Assembly (NCBI GenBank): GCA_023129115.1
Contig: JAGMCR010000012.1
Location: 20,667 to 84,666 of the forward strand
DNA: 64,000 bases
Source of the DNA: Candidatus Iainarchaeum sp.
GTDB lineage: Archaea > B1Sed10-29 > WALL01
Direction of reading: 5' to 3'
The translations under genes were made by a program, and so were the position numbers. Shown here piece after piece: positions 26,333 through 33,854 of the stretch (positions within the stretch are counted from its first letter, which is position 1; each line of letters begins with the position of its first letter). Below the pieces are notes generated by a model. That model worked only from the letters and a program-made list of their open reading frames with translations. It searched no databases and had not been told where the DNA came from.

Positions 26333-26686
26333 AATGGAAATGGAATGTTCTGGTATGACCTATATTGAGTATACCCCATATAGCATATATCTACAAGAGC
26401 GTGTATTGGCGTATCCAGGGCGTGTGTGTGCGTGTTGGGGGGTTATTGGGGGGTAGCTGGGGGGTAGCTGGGGGTTGTATATGGGTGACACACAGGTGGT
26501 TACCGGGTTGTTACCTGGTTGTCACCGGGTTAACCCTGGTTGGATAGTGCTTGTTGGCCGCTTAATTCTGCTTAGATTTTGGTTATTCACCAGTGCCATC
26601 CTGTAAACCCCATATCCATCAAAAGGGAACGCATAAGAATGAGGTACGCACAGAATGAAAATGAAAACTGAAAAGGGGGTGAAAAA
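26316..26686. other. Gene-free G-rich repeat region
   Basis: No gene is visible in these 371 bases. The region holds four G-runs (5-6 G each) at exact 11-bp spacing (26437-26474; unit TGGGGGGTAGC) and quasi-repeats of GGTTGTTACC/GGTTGTCACC at about 26496-26545 that include short inverted repeats (GGTTACC, GGTTAACC). The composition fits a G-quadruplex-prone regulatory or replication-type site. Confidence 0.5.
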
Positions 26687-26821
26687 ATGAAATTGAAAGG
26701 ACAGATTAACACGAAAGAAGGAGTTAGAGAGTTCGAGTTTGAAGGAAACGCTGGAGAGGTAGGACGGCTTCCAGAACATGCAGAGAAAATAAAGAAAGCA
26801 TTCGAGAAATTGCTGGAATAG
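26687..26821 (+). CDS. Small hypothetical protein (44 aa)
   Basis: ATG 26687 preceded by AAAGGGGGTGA at good ribosome-binding distance. The product (MKLKGQINTKEGVREFEFEG, then an amphipathic lysine-rich helix ending AFEKLLE) has no recognised domain. Too short for confident assignment; the ribosome binding site is the main support. Part of the AT-rich island. Confidence 0.5.
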   Translation: MKLKGQINTKEGVREFEFEGNAGEVGRLPEHAEKIKKAFEKLLE

Positions 26822-26840
26822 CTCAGAGAGGGTAGAGGGG

Positions 26841-27035
26841 TTAACCACCCCTCTTAAAGAGCCTATCAATAAACCATAAAAGAAACATGAGGGATACAAG
26901 CCACCAACGAGCAGTAGACTCAATTAGCGCAAAAAAAACAAGAATAATCAAAAGGGCTGAAGTGAGCTTATCTTCAAAATTCTCTGCCGAGGCAAACAGA
27001 ACGAATAGAACATCCTCAAATATCTTTTTTATCAA
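26841..27035 (-). CDS. Small membrane protein
   Basis: 64 residues if TTG 27035 is the start, with two membrane helices (TSALLIILVFFALIE, WWLVSLMFLLWFIDRLF) and a C-terminal KRGG. The frame stays open further upstream to the stop of the 27090 gene, without a standard start. Convergent to the 44-aa gene. Size and topology resemble a viral or plasmid small membrane protein; function unknown. Confidence 0.45.
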   Translation of the reverse strand: MIKKIFEDVLFVLFASAENFEDKLTSALLIILVFFALIESTARWWLVSLMFLLWFIDRLFKRGG

Positions 27036-27089
27036 ATCAACTATCCAACTGGGAGCACTTTTGAGCCATTCTACAATAGATATAACTAA

Positions 27090-27293
27090 TCACCCATTGA
27101 GATACTTCAATGAAACATAAACCAGACCCAATCCAGCAAGTATGAACACCCCTGGAAGCCACCAAATTTCTAGTGATTCTAAGCTTAGGGGGGACAATTT
27201 ATGAAGCTCCAAAAGCCATTTAGCACCGTAACCAATTGCAGAGGCACCAATCAAAGCCTTGATATACGCAGCATCTTTTTTGTTTAGTGGCAT
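27090..27293 (-). CDS. Small membrane protein
   Basis: 67 residues from ATG 27293, preceded on its strand by AAGGTGAGAAA. One or two membrane helices (ALIGASAIGYGAKWLLEL; WWLPGVFILAGLGLVYVSL). Probably co-transcribed with the next minus-strand gene. No recognisable family. Confidence 0.5.
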   Translation of the reverse strand: MPLNKKDAAYIKALIGASAIGYGAKWLLELHKLSPLSLESLEIWWLPGVFILAGLGLVYVSLKYLNG

Positions 27294-27345
27294 TTTCTCA
27301 CCTTCTTCTACCAATTACCTTCACCCCCCTTATAACTATTTAGGA

Positions 27346-27395
27346 GTTTATGTGCAGAATCTGGGACTTTGTGTGCAGGCCCTAGTTTATGTGCA
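27346..27395 (+). repeat. Three direct repeats upstream of the ribosomal super-operon promoter
   Basis: GTTTATGTGCA at 27346-27356, CTTTGTGTGCA at 27367-27377 and GTTTATGTGCA at 27385-27395, one to two helical turns apart and just upstream of the TATA box at 27415. Possible activator or operator sites. Confidence 0.5.
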
Positions 27396-27414
27396 AAGCC
27401 CCCTTTATGGAAAC

Positions 27415-27424
27415 CTTTATAAAC
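27415..27424 (+). promoter_or_regulatory. TATA box of the rpl3 operon and leader
   Basis: CTTTATAAAC gives a predicted start near 27445 and a leader of about 75 nt. The leader contains hairpin TGCCAA-TTTC-TTGGCA (27469-27484), a candidate site for ribosomal-protein feedback. Confidence 0.55.
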
Positions 27425-27521
27425 AAAACTATTTACAAATGTGCCGACTCCCCTGGACCAGGGTGGTCTGCCAATTTCTTGGCATAGTCCGGCATTCATT
27501 AGCTATGGGTATCGATGCGCT

Positions 27522-28493
27522 ATGGCAAAAGTAACCGCCCCCCGCCGGGGAAGCCTGGCCTTCTCCCCCAGGAAGAAGGCAAAGAAGCAATATTTTAGCG
27601 CCAGGTCTTGGCAGGCCCACGAAGGCAAAATGCTCATGGGCTTCGCTGGCTACAAGGCCGGCATGACCCACATCCACGCCATAGACAAGCAAAAAAACAG
27701 CCCATCCTTCGAACAGAAAGTCATTCTCCCCGCAACCATCATTGAGTGCCCGCCGCTCATGGTGTTTGGCGTGAGGGCATACAAGAAAACCACTGCGGGG
27801 CTGAGGTGCATCGGCCAGGAAACCGCTGCAAAGCCCGCCAAAAACCTCTCACGCAAGATAACAGCGCCCAAGAAACCCAGCGAAAAAACCATTGACGCCT
27901 CAACTGCTTCTCAAATCCGGCTGCTCGTCCACACGCAGCCAACCTTCAAAAAAACCCCCGAAATCTTTGAAATACCAGTCAGCGGCACCTCTGACGAGGC
28001 CTACAAGTACGCCAAAGAAATGCTCGGGAAAGAAATAGCTGTCGCAGACGTGTTCGAGGCGGGAATGCTCGTCGACGTAATCGGCGTCACCAAAGGCAAG
28101 GGCATGCAAGGCCCAGTCAAGCGGTGGGGCACTAGGATACAATACAGGAAGGCGCACGGCAAAAGAAGGCACGTCGGCTCAATCAACCCATGGACCCCGA
28201 CCAGAATCATGTGGACCTCGCTCATGGCAGGCCAGAAGGGCTACCAGCGCAGGACAGAGTCCAACAAAATGGTGCTCGTCGTCGGGAGCGACGGCAAAGA
28301 AGTCACGCCGAAGGGCGGGATACCGCACTACGGCAACATGAAGTCCAATTACATCATAATCAAGGGCTCGGTGCCCGGGCCCAAGAAGAGGGCGCTCATG
28401 ATACGCTTCGGCGTGAGGACGCCCACAAAGGAAAGGGCAATGCCAGAGGTACAGAGCGTGTCAACACTCTCGCAGCAGGGGAGGGCTAGGTAA
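27522..28493 (+). CDS. rpl3: Ribosomal protein L3 (uL3)
   Basis: 323 residues from ATG 27522 (MAKVTAPRRGSLAF). Archaeal L3 features: N-terminal PRRGSLAFSPRKKAK, MLMGFAGYKAGMTHI, and the long loop GKRRHVGSINPWTPTRIMW that reaches the peptidyl-transferase centre. An upstream in-frame start (27441) would lie at or before the transcription start. First gene of the S10/spc super-operon. Confidence 0.97.
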   Translation: MAKVTAPRRGSLAFSPRKKAKKQYFSARSWQAHEGKMLMGFAGYKAGMTHIHAIDKQKNSPSFEQKVILPATIIECPPLMVFGVRAYKKTTAGLRCIGQETAAKPAKNLSRKITAPKKPSEKTIDASTASQIRLLVHTQPTFKKTPEIFEIPVSGTSDEAYKYAKEMLGKEIAVADVFEAGMLVDVIGVTKGKGMQGPVKRWGTRIQYRKAHGKRRHVGSINPWTPTRIMWTSLMAGQKGYQRRTESNKMVLVVGSDGKEVTPKGGIPHYGNMKSNYIIIKGSVPGPKKRALMIRFGVRTPTKERAMPEVQSVSTLSQQGRAR

Positions 28494-29284
28494 TGAAGGC
28501 ACACATTTACTCTGTGGACGGCAAGAAAGGCAGGGAAATCGAGCTGCCCGCAGTATTTGGCGAAGAGTACAGGCCCGAAGTAATCAAGCGCGCGGTCCTG
28601 TCCAGGCAGAGCAGGGCGCTCCAGAAAAAAGGCTCCGACGTGCTCGCCGGGTTTAGGACGACCGCGGAATACATCGGGAGGCGCTCTGCGTTCAGGAGCG
28701 GCATAAACGTCGCGAGGGCAAGGCTGCCGCGCACAAAGCCAGGCGGCGGGGGGCTTGGGAGAGTGGCACGCGTGCCGCACGCCGTGGGAGGCCGCAGGGC
28801 ACATCCCCCAAAAGTGGAAAAAGTCATAGTCAAGCGCGTCAACAAGAAGGAGATGGCGCTCGCCATCAGGTCCGCGATTGCCGCGACGGCAAGCAAAGGG
28901 CTCATCGAGGCGCACGGGCACGCGACAGACGGCGTTGCCGAGCTGCCCCTAGTGCTCGGCGACGCGCTCGAGGGCCTCGGCAAGACCAAGGACGCGATAA
29001 GCGCCCTGGAAAAAGTCGGGCTCGGCAAGGACCTGGCTAGGGGAAAGAAAAAAAAGGTGCGCTCCGGCAAGGGCACGCGCCGCGGCAAGAAGTACAAGAC
29101 CAGGAAGTCCGTGCTCGTCGTTGTCGCCAAGGGCGGAAGGGCATTGAAGAACGTGCCCGGCGTCGACGTGATGACCGTCAAGGCGATTAATGTCGAGCTG
29201 CTTGCGCCCGGGGCGCAGGCCGGCCGGCTCACCGTCTACACAGAGTCCGCAATAAAAGAGCTGGGGGAGAAGTATGGCAATTAA
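28493..29284 (+). CDS. rpl4: Ribosomal protein L4 (uL4)
   Basis: 263 residues. The conserved loop LPRTKPGGGGLGRVARVPHAVGGRRAHPP lines the exit tunnel. TAATG overlap with rpl3. Confidence 0.97.
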   Translation: MKAHIYSVDGKKGREIELPAVFGEEYRPEVIKRAVLSRQSRALQKKGSDVLAGFRTTAEYIGRRSAFRSGINVARARLPRTKPGGGGLGRVARVPHAVGGRRAHPPKVEKVIVKRVNKKEMALAIRSAIAATASKGLIEAHGHATDGVAELPLVLGDALEGLGKTKDAISALEKVGLGKDLARGKKKKVRSGKGTRRGKKYKTRKSVLVVVAKGGRALKNVPGVDVMTVKAINVELLAPGAQAGRLTVYTESAIKELGEKYGN

Positions 29285-29540
29285 GCGGGGTACGGCAGTC
29301 AAGCACGCATTGCTCACTGAAAAAGCTGTCGACTTGATTGAAAAGGAGAACAAGCTAGTGTTCAGGGTCGAGAACAGGGCGACCAAGGCAGAGATTAAAA
29401 AAGATGTTGAGAAGCTGTACAAGGTCAAGGTAGTCAAGGTCAACACGTCCATCGACATGAGGGGCAACAAGAAGGCGTTCGTCAAGCTCGGCAAGGAAAG
29501 CAGCGCGTCAGACATCGCCACAAAGCTCAACATACTGTGA
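29274..29540 (+). CDS. rpl23: Ribosomal protein L23 (uL23)
   Basis: 88 residues; LTEKAVDLIEKENKLVFRV and KVVKVNTSIDMRGNKKAFVKL are typical. It sits at the exit-tunnel rim, where nascent-chain factors dock. Its start overlaps the end of rpl4 by 11 bases. Confidence 0.96.
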   Translation: MAIKRGTAVKHALLTEKAVDLIEKENKLVFRVENRATKAEIKKDVEKLYKVKVVKVNTSIDMRGNKKAFVKLGKESSASDIATKLNIL

Positions 29541-29547
29541 TGCCGTT

Positions 29548-30249
29548 ATGGGAAAGCCAATAACACCACAGAAGAGGGGCAAGGGAAGCCCGCGCTACAC
29601 AGCGCCAAGCCACCGCTACAAGACCGAGGCCCACTACAGCCAGGGGGAGAAGACGGGCAAGGTCATCGGGTTCGAGGACGACCCGTCCAAGACTGGCATA
29701 GTGATGAAAGTCCAGTGGGAGGACGGCAGGAAAGAAATGTACCTCGCGCCAGAGGGCATTCGCGTGAATGACGAGATTGCGCAGGGCGGGGGCGAGCTCA
29801 CGCTCGGCAGCGTGCTGTCGCTCGCGGACATCCCGGAGGGAGTCCCAATATTCAACATCGAGAACAAGCCCGGGGACGGCGGCAAGGCCGCGCGGGCGAG
29901 CGGCTCGAGCGCATACATAGTCGCGAAGCAGGGCGTCAAGGCAAGGGTGCGCATGCCAAGCAAGCACATCAAGACGTTCAACGTCAACTGCCGCGCCACG
30001 GTTGGGGTTTCGGCCGGCGGGGGCCGGACGGAGAAGCCCATTGTCAAGGCGGGGACGCAGTTCCACAAGCGGAGGGCGAGGGGGCAGCTGTTCCCCGTGG
30101 TCCGCGGCGTGGCAATGAACCCAATTGAGCACCCCCATGGAGGGTCACAGCACCACTCCGGCAAGGCCACGACTGTCAAGAGGAGCACGCCGCCCGGGAG
30201 GAAGGTCGGGCACATCGCGGCCCGCAGGACTGGGAGAAGGAAGAGGTGA
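29548..30249 (+). CDS. rpl2: Ribosomal protein L2 (uL2)
   Basis: 233 residues. GKGSPRYTAPSHRYKTEAHY at the N-terminus and VRGVAMNPIEHPHGGSQHHSGK, the conserved peptidyl-transferase histidine loop, near the C-terminus. Confidence 0.97.
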   Translation: MGKPITPQKRGKGSPRYTAPSHRYKTEAHYSQGEKTGKVIGFEDDPSKTGIVMKVQWEDGRKEMYLAPEGIRVNDEIAQGGGELTLGSVLSLADIPEGVPIFNIENKPGDGGKAARASGSSAYIVAKQGVKARVRMPSKHIKTFNVNCRATVGVSAGGGRTEKPIVKAGTQFHKRRARGQLFPVVRGVAMNPIEHPHGGSQHHSGKATTVKRSTPPGRKVGHIAARRTGRRKR

Positions 30250-30253
30250 ATGG

Positions 30254-30637
30254 ATGGCCAAGCAGTTCATGTTCAAGGGAAAGACCATTGAAGAGCTCAA
30301 GGAAATGAAGCTCGACGACTTTTTCCAGCTCCTGCCCACGAGGATGAAGAGGAGCTACAAGCGCGGGTGGAGCAAGGACCAGGAAACGTTCCTCAAGCAG
30401 GTCCGCCGCGAGGGCAAGGATGTGGTCCGCACCCACTGCAGGGACATGATAATCATTCCGGAAATGGTCGGGCGGAAGATTGCCGTCTACAACGGCAAGG
30501 AGTTCAACTACCTCGACATCCAGCCCGAGATGCTGGGGCACTACCTGGGCGAGTACGCGCTCACCCGGAAGGTAGTGAAGCACTCCGCCGCAGGAATCGG
30601 CGCCACGAGGTCGACCAAGTTCATATCGGTGAAGTGA
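30254..30637 (+). CDS. rps19: Ribosomal protein S19 (uS19)
   Basis: 127 residues from ATG 30254 after GAGGTGAATGG. The signature HCRDMIIIPEMVGRKIAVYN is intact, with the C-terminal ALTRKVVKHSAAGIGATRST. The longer frame overlapping rpl2 is rejected. Confidence 0.96.
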   Translation: MAKQFMFKGKTIEELKEMKLDDFFQLLPTRMKRSYKRGWSKDQETFLKQVRREGKDVVRTHCRDMIIIPEMVGRKIAVYNGKEFNYLDIQPEMLGHYLGEYALTRKVVKHSAAGIGATRSTKFISVK

Positions 30638-30638
30638 G

Positions 30639-31061
30639 ATGGCATACTCTTCAAAGGTTGCAGGGGCTAAGGCGTACGGGCGCAGGATAGACATGTCGCC
30701 GAAGCACGCCATGGAAATATGCAGCTACATCCGGGGCATGAACGCCGAAAAGGCGGACAAGTTCCTCAGCAATGTACAGGCCAAGGAAGAGTACGTTCCG
30801 CTCAAGAGGTTCAACCGCAAGGTCCCGCACCGCACCGGCGGCCAGCCGGGGAGGTACCCCGTGAAGGCGGCGAAGATAATCCAGAAGCTGCTCCGCAACG
30901 CCATGAGCAACGCCGAGCAGAAGGGCATGGACCGCGAGAAGCTCAAGATTGTGCACGCGGCGTCGCACCGCGGGCCAAGCTACGGCCGCAGGAAGCCCAA
31001 GGGGCGGTGGAAGCACCACAGCATCGACACCACGCACGTCGAAATCATAGTCAACGCATGA
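30639..31061 (+). CDS. rpl22: Ribosomal protein L22 (uL22)
   Basis: 140 residues; SPKHAMEICSYIRGM, KVPHRTGGQPGRYPVKAAK and the C-terminal GRRKPKGRWKHHSIDTTHVEI hook are present. Confidence 0.96.
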   Translation: MAYSSKVAGAKAYGRRIDMSPKHAMEICSYIRGMNAEKADKFLSNVQAKEEYVPLKRFNRKVPHRTGGQPGRYPVKAAKIIQKLLRNAMSNAEQKGMDREKLKIVHAASHRGPSYGRRKPKGRWKHHSIDTTHVEIIVNA

Positions 31062-31071
31062 GAGTGATTCA

Positions 31072-31764
31072 GTGATAGAGAGGAAGTTCGTCAAGGAAGG
31101 CCTGAACAGGAGCAAGCTCAACGCGTACCTCAGGCAGCGCCTCAAGCGTGCGGGGTACGTCGGCGTCCAGATACAGAAGACGCCGCTGATGACGCGGCTT
31201 GCCATCAGGGTCGAGAGGCCCGGGCTTGTGATTGGCAGGAAGGGAGCCACGATTAAGGAGCTCACCGAGACCATCCAGGCAAAGTTCAGGATAGACAACG
31301 TCCAAATCAAGGTGGACGAGATTCCTGTCCCCGAGCTGGACTCGGCGATTATGGCGAGGAGGATTGCGTCCTCGCTCGAGAAGGGCATGAACTTCCGCAG
31401 GATACTCCACTGGACGCTCGAGAAAATCATGAAGTCCGGCGCCATCGGTGCCGAGATAGTCGTGTCCGGAAAGCTCATCGGAAAGGGCGGGAAGGCAAGG
31501 ACAGAGCGCGTGAGCGCCGGCTACCTCAAGAAGGCGGGCGACCCGGCCAAGATGGTGAACGTGGCGCAGACGCAGGCAATCAAGAAGGCGGGGATTATTG
31601 GCGTGACCGTCAGCATAGTCCCGCCGAGCGTGCAGTTCGCCGACAAGGTGGACGTCAGTACAGCAGTGATAGGAGGAGAAAAGGGTGGCAATACTGAAGC
31701 CGAAGGAAGCCAGGAACCTGAGCAAGGACGACCGGCAGAGCAAGCTCCAGCAGCTGCGGACTGA
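31072..31764 (+). CDS. rps3: Ribosomal protein S3 (uS3)
   Basis: 230 residues, GTG start. KH-domain motif RPGLVIGRKGATIKELTE and the C-terminal domain with IGKGGKARTERVSAGYL. The last 26 residues (rich in Gly, Glu, Gln, Pro and Ala) overlap the rpl29 start in another frame by 80 bases. Confidence 0.96.
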   Translation: MIERKFVKEGLNRSKLNAYLRQRLKRAGYVGVQIQKTPLMTRLAIRVERPGLVIGRKGATIKELTETIQAKFRIDNVQIKVDEIPVPELDSAIMARRIASSLEKGMNFRRILHWTLEKIMKSGAIGAEIVVSGKLIGKGGKARTERVSAGYLKKAGDPAKMVNVAQTQAIKKAGIIGVTVSIVPPSVQFADKVDVSTAVIGGEKGGNTEAEGSQEPEQGRPAEQAPAAAD

Positions 31765-32212
31765 GCTCTCCAAGGAGCAGGCCGCCGTGGCGAGCGGGAC
31801 GCGCCCGGAGAACCCGGGGCGAATCCGCGAAGTGCGCAGGACTATCGCTAGGATACTCACAATAGAGAGGGAGCTGGAGACAGCGCCCAAGGAAAAGGCA
31901 AAAGCGGAAAAGCCGAAGGAAGAGAAGAAAGAAAAGCCGGCGCCCAAGAAGAAAAAGAAAGCCGTTAAGGCCAAGAGGAAGGAAAAGGCCTCGGCGAAGA
32001 AGACCAGGGTGAAGGCGAAGAAGAAGGCCAAGGCAGAGAAGAAAATGAAGAAAAAGACAATCAAGCCCGCCAAGAAAAAGAAGGCTGCCAAGCGGGTGAA
32101 GAAGGCGAAGAAATCCGCGAAGCCAAAGAAAAAATCTGCGGTGAAGGCCCGGAAACGGCCTTCGACAAAGTCGAAGGCAAAAGCCAAGGCATCACCGAAG
32201 AGAGGAGGCTGA
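31685..32212 (+). CDS. rpl29: Ribosomal protein L29 (uL29) with long lysine-rich tail
   Basis: The first 65 or so residues are L29 (MAILKPKEARNLSKDDRQSK, then RTELSKEQ and NPGRIREVRRTIARILTIERE). The remaining ~110 residues are an extremely Lys/Ala-rich tail, far beyond the usual 65-75 residue length. GTG 31685 gives the expected MAILK start, so this conserved N-terminus lies inside the rps3 coding region in a different frame. The tail may contact rRNA. Confidence 0.93.
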   Translation: MAILKPKEARNLSKDDRQSKLQQLRTELSKEQAAVASGTRPENPGRIREVRRTIARILTIERELETAPKEKAKAEKPKEEKKEKPAPKKKKKAVKAKRKEKASAKKTRVKAKKKAKAEKKMKKKTIKPAKKKKAAKRVKKAKKSAKPKKKSAVKARKRPSTKSKAKAKASPKRGG

Positions 32213-32221
32213 TGGGCACAA

Positions 32222-32527
32222 ATGACTGAAATCTGCTCTGTGTGCGGCCTCCCGGAGGACCTCTGCGTTTGCGAAGAGATTGCCAAGGAGTCCCAAAAAA
32301 TCCGCATCAAGACCGAGATAAAGAAGTACCGCAAGAAGATGACGGTCATCGAGGGCCTGGACCCAGGCATTGACCTCGACGACCTGTGCAAGAAGCTCAA
32401 GCGGCAACTGGCGTGCGGCGGGACGGCGAAGGGCAAACGGATTGAGCTCCAGGGAGACCACTCGGAGAAGGTAAAGAAACTGCTCGTCTCACTCAACTAT
32501 CCAGAGGACCAGATTGAAATTGTCTAA
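32222..32527 (+). CDS. Translation initiation factor aIF1 (SUI1 family)
   Basis: 101 residues. MTEICSVCGLPEDLCVCEEI (two Cys pairs) followed by SUI1 core KKMTVIEGLD, DLCKKLKRQLACGGTAK and IELQGDHSEKVKKLL. It monitors start-codon selection on the small subunit. The archaeal position between L29 and RNase P p29 is typical. Confidence 0.95.
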   Translation: MTEICSVCGLPEDLCVCEEIAKESQKIRIKTEIKKYRKKMTVIEGLDPGIDLDDLCKKLKRQLACGGTAKGKRIELQGDHSEKVKKLLVSLNYPEDQIEIV

Positions 32528-32804
32528 GGCAGTGCTTCGTGCGCTCGCCAGCAATGAATTGATTGGCCTGGATGCGAGGGTGGTGAAGAGCTCAGACCCC
32601 TCTCTTGAGGGGCTGAGCGGAAAACTTGTCGACGAGACGATGAACACGCTCGAGCTGGAGACAGAGGGGCGCGTCCGGAAGCTCGACAAGAAGTCGGTCA
32701 CCCTCATAATCCGGTTCCCGGACGGGGAATACGAAGTCCCCGGCAGGGAAATCCTGCAGCGGCCCGAAGAGCGGCTGAAAAAGCTGTGGACAAAGGTGAA
32801 GTAG
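32514..32804 (+). CDS. rnp1: Ribonuclease P protein component 1 (p29/Rpp29)
   Basis: 96 residues; GLDARVVKSSDPSLEGLSGKLVDETMNTLELE is the Sm-like barrel of archaeal Rpp29. It helps the RNase P RNA make tRNA 5' ends. The start is TTG 32514 (or TTG 32520), overlapping aIF1 by 14 bases. Confidence 0.93.
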   Translation: MKLSKAVLRALASNELIGLDARVVKSSDPSLEGLSGKLVDETMNTLELETEGRVRKLDKKSVTLIIRFPDGEYEVPGREILQRPEERLKKLWTKVK

Positions 32805-32806
32805 GC

Positions 32807-33100
32807 ATGGAATGCAATGACAAGAACTGCCCCATCCACGCGGGGCTCAAGGTGAGGGGGAACCTCTTCGAGGCCACGGTAGTCTCTGACAAGATGACGA
32901 ACTCCGTCGTCGTCGAGAGGCACTACCTCAGGAAAGTGCCGAAGTACGAGAGGCTCGAGCGGAGCCGCTCGCGCCTGACCGTCCACAAGCCCGCGTGCAT
33001 GGAAGTAAAGGTCGGCGACCGGGTGTTGGTCGGCGAGACGCGGAAGCTCAGCAAGAGCAAGAGCTTCGTGGTGACCAAAGTGTTGGGGGGAGAGAAGTGA
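32807..33100 (+). CDS. rps17: Ribosomal protein S17 (uS17)
   Basis: 97 residues from ATG 32807 (GGTGAAGTAGGC upstream; GTG 32786 also in frame). GNLFEATVVSDKMTNSVVVE, KYERLERSRSRLTVHKPACMEVKVGDRV are typical. Confidence 0.95.
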   Translation: MECNDKNCPIHAGLKVRGNLFEATVVSDKMTNSVVVERHYLRKVPKYERLERSRSRLTVHKPACMEVKVGDRVLVGETRKLSKSKSFVVTKVLGGEK

Positions 33101-33495
33101 AGGGGATTGCCGCCAAGATAACGAAGGGCCTCCAGATTGGCTCGCAGCTCAGGTGCGACGACAACACCGGCGCCAAGGAGCTCGAGATAATCGGGGTCAA
33201 GAAGTATCACGGCAGGCGCAGGAAGCTCCCCAAGGCGGGGGTTGGAGACATAATCGTTTGCTCGGTCAAGAAAGGCAAGCCCGAAATCAGGAAGAAAATC
33301 GTCAAGGCAGTGATTGTGCGGCAGAAGCAGCCGTTCAGGCGCAGGAACGGGACTTGGATAAAGTTCGACGACAATGCAGCCGTGCTGATTGACGACACCG
33401 GATTGCCGAAGGGCAGTGAAATCAAGGGCGTTGTTGCCAAGGAAGTTGCGGAAAGGTTCGCGAAAATCGCTACAATCGCCAAGAACGTGGTGTAA
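33097..33495 (+). CDS. rpl14: Ribosomal protein L14 (uL14)
   Basis: 132 residues from GTG 33097, overlapping the rps17 stop (GTGA). Signature: LRCDDNTGAKELEIIGVKKY, VGDIIVCSVKKGKPEIRKKI, and GTWIKFDDNAAVLIDDTGLPKGSEI. Confidence 0.96.
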   Translation: MKGIAAKITKGLQIGSQLRCDDNTGAKELEIIGVKKYHGRRRKLPKAGVGDIIVCSVKKGKPEIRKKIVKAVIVRQKQPFRRRNGTWIKFDDNAAVLIDDTGLPKGSEIKGVVAKEVAERFAKIATIAKNVV

Positions 33496-33852
33496 ATGAG
33501 GAAGACTGTACAGCCAAGGAAGCAGAGGATTCGCATGTACAACGCGCCCCTCCACACGAGGGGGAAGAGGATAGCGTCGCCGCTGAGCAATGAGCTCAGG
33601 GAGAAGTACGGCAAGAGGAGTGTCCCGCTTAGGGTTGGGGACACTGTGGTCGTGCTGCGGGGCAACTTCAAGGGCCACAAGGACAAGGTCACTGCAATTG
33701 ACAGGAAGGCGTACCGGGTGTACGTCAAGGGCGTCGTCAACAAGAAGGCCAATGGCGAGGACGCTCCGAGGCCGGTCAATGCCTCAAACCTGCGGGTTGT
33801 CGAGCTGGTGCTTGACGACAAGCGCAGGGAGAAAATGATTGCGAGGAAGTAA
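33496..33852 (+). CDS. rpl24: Ribosomal protein L24 (uL24)
   Basis: 118 residues; KOW motif VGDTVVVLRGNFKGHKDKVT and the archaeal N-terminus NAPLHTRGKRIASPLS. The ATG follows the rpl14 stop directly. Confidence 0.96.
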   Translation: MRKTVQPRKQRIRMYNAPLHTRGKRIASPLSNELREKYGKRSVPLRVGDTVVVLRGNFKGHKDKVTAIDRKAYRVYVKGVVNKKANGEDAPRPVNASNLRVVELVLDDKRREKMIARK

Positions 33853-33854
33853 CC

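Noticed and set aside
27439..27534. Upstream open frame overlapping the rpl3 start
   Set aside because: Its ATG is at or before the predicted transcription start, and no ribosome binding site is present.
32995..33096. Longer N-terminal frames for rpl14 and similarly for EF-2, rps7, rpoD, gltX and rps19
   Set aside because: The extensions run through the upstream gene in another frame and lack similarity to the families; start codons overlapping or abutting the upstream stop give the normal N-termini.
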